8,349 nt of DNA from Paracoccaceae bacterium. Lineage in GTDB: Bacteria; Pseudomonadota; Alphaproteobacteria; Rhodobacterales; Rhodobacteraceae. Shown here in pieces: positions 7,580 through 8,349 of this stretch. The stretch lies in contig PWWF01000086.1 of assembly GCA_003561595.1 (NCBI GenBank), positions 1 through 8,349 of the forward strand, given 5' to 3'. A program made the position numbers and the translations under genes. Positions within the stretch are counted from its first letter, which is position 1. Each line of letters opens with the position of its first letter. Below the pieces are notes generated by a model, which was given only the letters and a program-made list of their open reading frames with translations, was not told where the DNA came from and did not search any database.

Positions 7580-8349
7580 TCAGGCCCCTGGCAGCGTGCG
7601 GGCCGGGTCGCGCAGCGGAAGCGTGTGGGCCAGCGCGACAAGCTGCGCCTGACGGTGGGTCTTGGTCTTGGCAAAGACATTGCGCAGATGGAAGGCGATG
7701 GTGGTCTGCGCCACGCCCAGCCGCTCGCTGATCTCTTCGGGGCGCAGGCCGCGCGCCAGATTGCGGACGACCCGCGCCTCGGTCGGGGTCAGGCCGAACA
7801 GCTCGCGCAGCGCGGCCATCGACAACAGCCCGCGTGTCGAGGAATCGCTCAGGAAAACGATGACCACACAGGGGTCATCCGTGGCCGGGTCGGGCGGGCA
7901 GCCATGGATCTGCGCCATCTGGTTGGTGCTGTCATCCAGCATCAGCGACAGGCTGTCTTCATGCCCGGCCTCGGCCCGCGTGCCGATGCGGCGCACAGGC
8001 TCTGCCAGCCGGTCGGCAATCCGGTCGGCGGCACTGCCCATCACGGCCCGCGCCGAGGCATTGGCCTGCGTCATTTGCCCGTTCGGGGTAAAGACCAACA
8101 ACCCGACCGACAGCGATTCGAACAGGTGGCGCCCCAGAACCGCGCTTTGCCGCAGGGCGGCGCGGGCCTCGCAGCTCTGGCGCAGCCGCGCTTCTATCGT
8201 CGAGATCAGAAGATCGTAATTGATCGGCTTGGTCAGGTAATCATCCGCGCCCAGCCGTTTTCCCTGAACAACCGCCTCGGTCATCGACAGGGCCGACAGG
8301 AACACCAGCGGCACATGGGCCAGATGCGGGTGATCGCGGCGCAGACGGG
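7580..8349 (-). CDS. Receiver-PAS-LuxR transcriptional regulator (N-terminus cut by window edge)
   Basis: 255 residues are visible and the frame runs off the right edge, so the GTG at 8312-8314 is an internal Val, not a start. The first visible part is the C-terminal half of a response-regulator receiver domain: PLVFLSALS (conserved Ser/Thr), GADDYLTKPI (conserved Lys, codon 8228-8230), then alpha-5. The phosphoacceptor Asp would lie outside the window. A helical linker (EARAALRQ) leads to a PAS-like domain (roughly 7810-8130) opening HLFESLSVGLLVFTPNGQM. The C-terminus (roughly 7615-7800) is a LuxR/GerE-type HTH: LTPTEARVVRNLARGL, then EEISERLGVAQTTIAFHLRN, then FAKTKTHRQAQLV. It is therefore a DNA-binding regulator, probably phosphorylated by an unseen sensor kinase. 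It converges on the transporter operon and is separated from it by the shared terminator; there is no direct evidence that it controls the transporter. Confidence 0.88.
   Translation of the reverse strand, partial: RLRRDHPHLAHVPLVFLSALSMTEAVVQGKRLGADDYLTKPINYDLLISTIEARLRQSCEARAALRQSAVLGRHLFESLSVGLLVFTPNGQMTQANASARAVMGSAADRIADRLAEPVRRIGTRAEAGHEDSLSLMLDDSTNQMAQIHGCPPDPATDDPCVVIVFLSDSSTRGLLSMAALRELFGLTPTEARVVRNLARGLRPEEISERLGVAQTTIAFHLRNVFAKTKTHRQAQLVALAHTLPLRDPARTLPGA

Overview
The window looks like ordinary chromosomal DNA of a GC-rich alphaproteobacterium, most likely in or near the Rhodobacterales. The grounds are strong G/C third-position bias, the wording of the DnaE protein, and a periplasmic (non-lipoprotein) BMP-family binding protein. 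The genus cannot be fixed from the sequence alone. No tRNA, rRNA, CRISPR array, insertion sequence or phage gene was seen.

Layout. (1) Positions 1-2713, minus strand: the first 904 residues of dnaE, the replicative DNA polymerase III alpha subunit, with its 3' end beyond the left edge. (2) Positions 2714-2880: a 167-bp divergent intergenic region that should hold the promoters for dnaE and for the transporter operon; it contains a nested inverted repeat just upstream of the transporter ribosome-binding site. (3) Positions 2881-7518, plus strand: a complete four-gene ABC importer operon of the BMP/purine-nucleoside type, in the order double-domain ATPase, permease 1, permease 2, periplasmic binding protein. 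The first three genes are joined by two 4-bp ATGA overlaps. The binding-protein gene follows after 32 bp with its own good ribosome-binding site. (4) Positions 7543-7569: a strong intrinsic terminator in the 61-bp gap between converging genes, probably working in both directions. (5) Positions 7580-8349, minus strand: the C-terminal 255 residues of a transcriptional regulator made of a receiver domain (cut by the right edge), a PAS-like middle domain and a LuxR-type HTH.

How the genes work together. The four plus-strand genes encode one machine. The binding protein captures a solute in the periplasm, the two different permeases form the channel, and the single ATPase polypeptide supplies both nucleotide-binding domains, only one of which has a canonical catalytic motif set. 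Family knowledge points to nucleosides or related purine compounds, but no catabolic gene in the window confirms this. dnaE and the regulator are neighbours without an evident functional link.

I found no convincing undescribed system. The points most worth a second look are the unassigned substrate, the leader inverted repeat, the receiver-PAS-LuxR architecture, and the eroded PHP metal site of DnaE.
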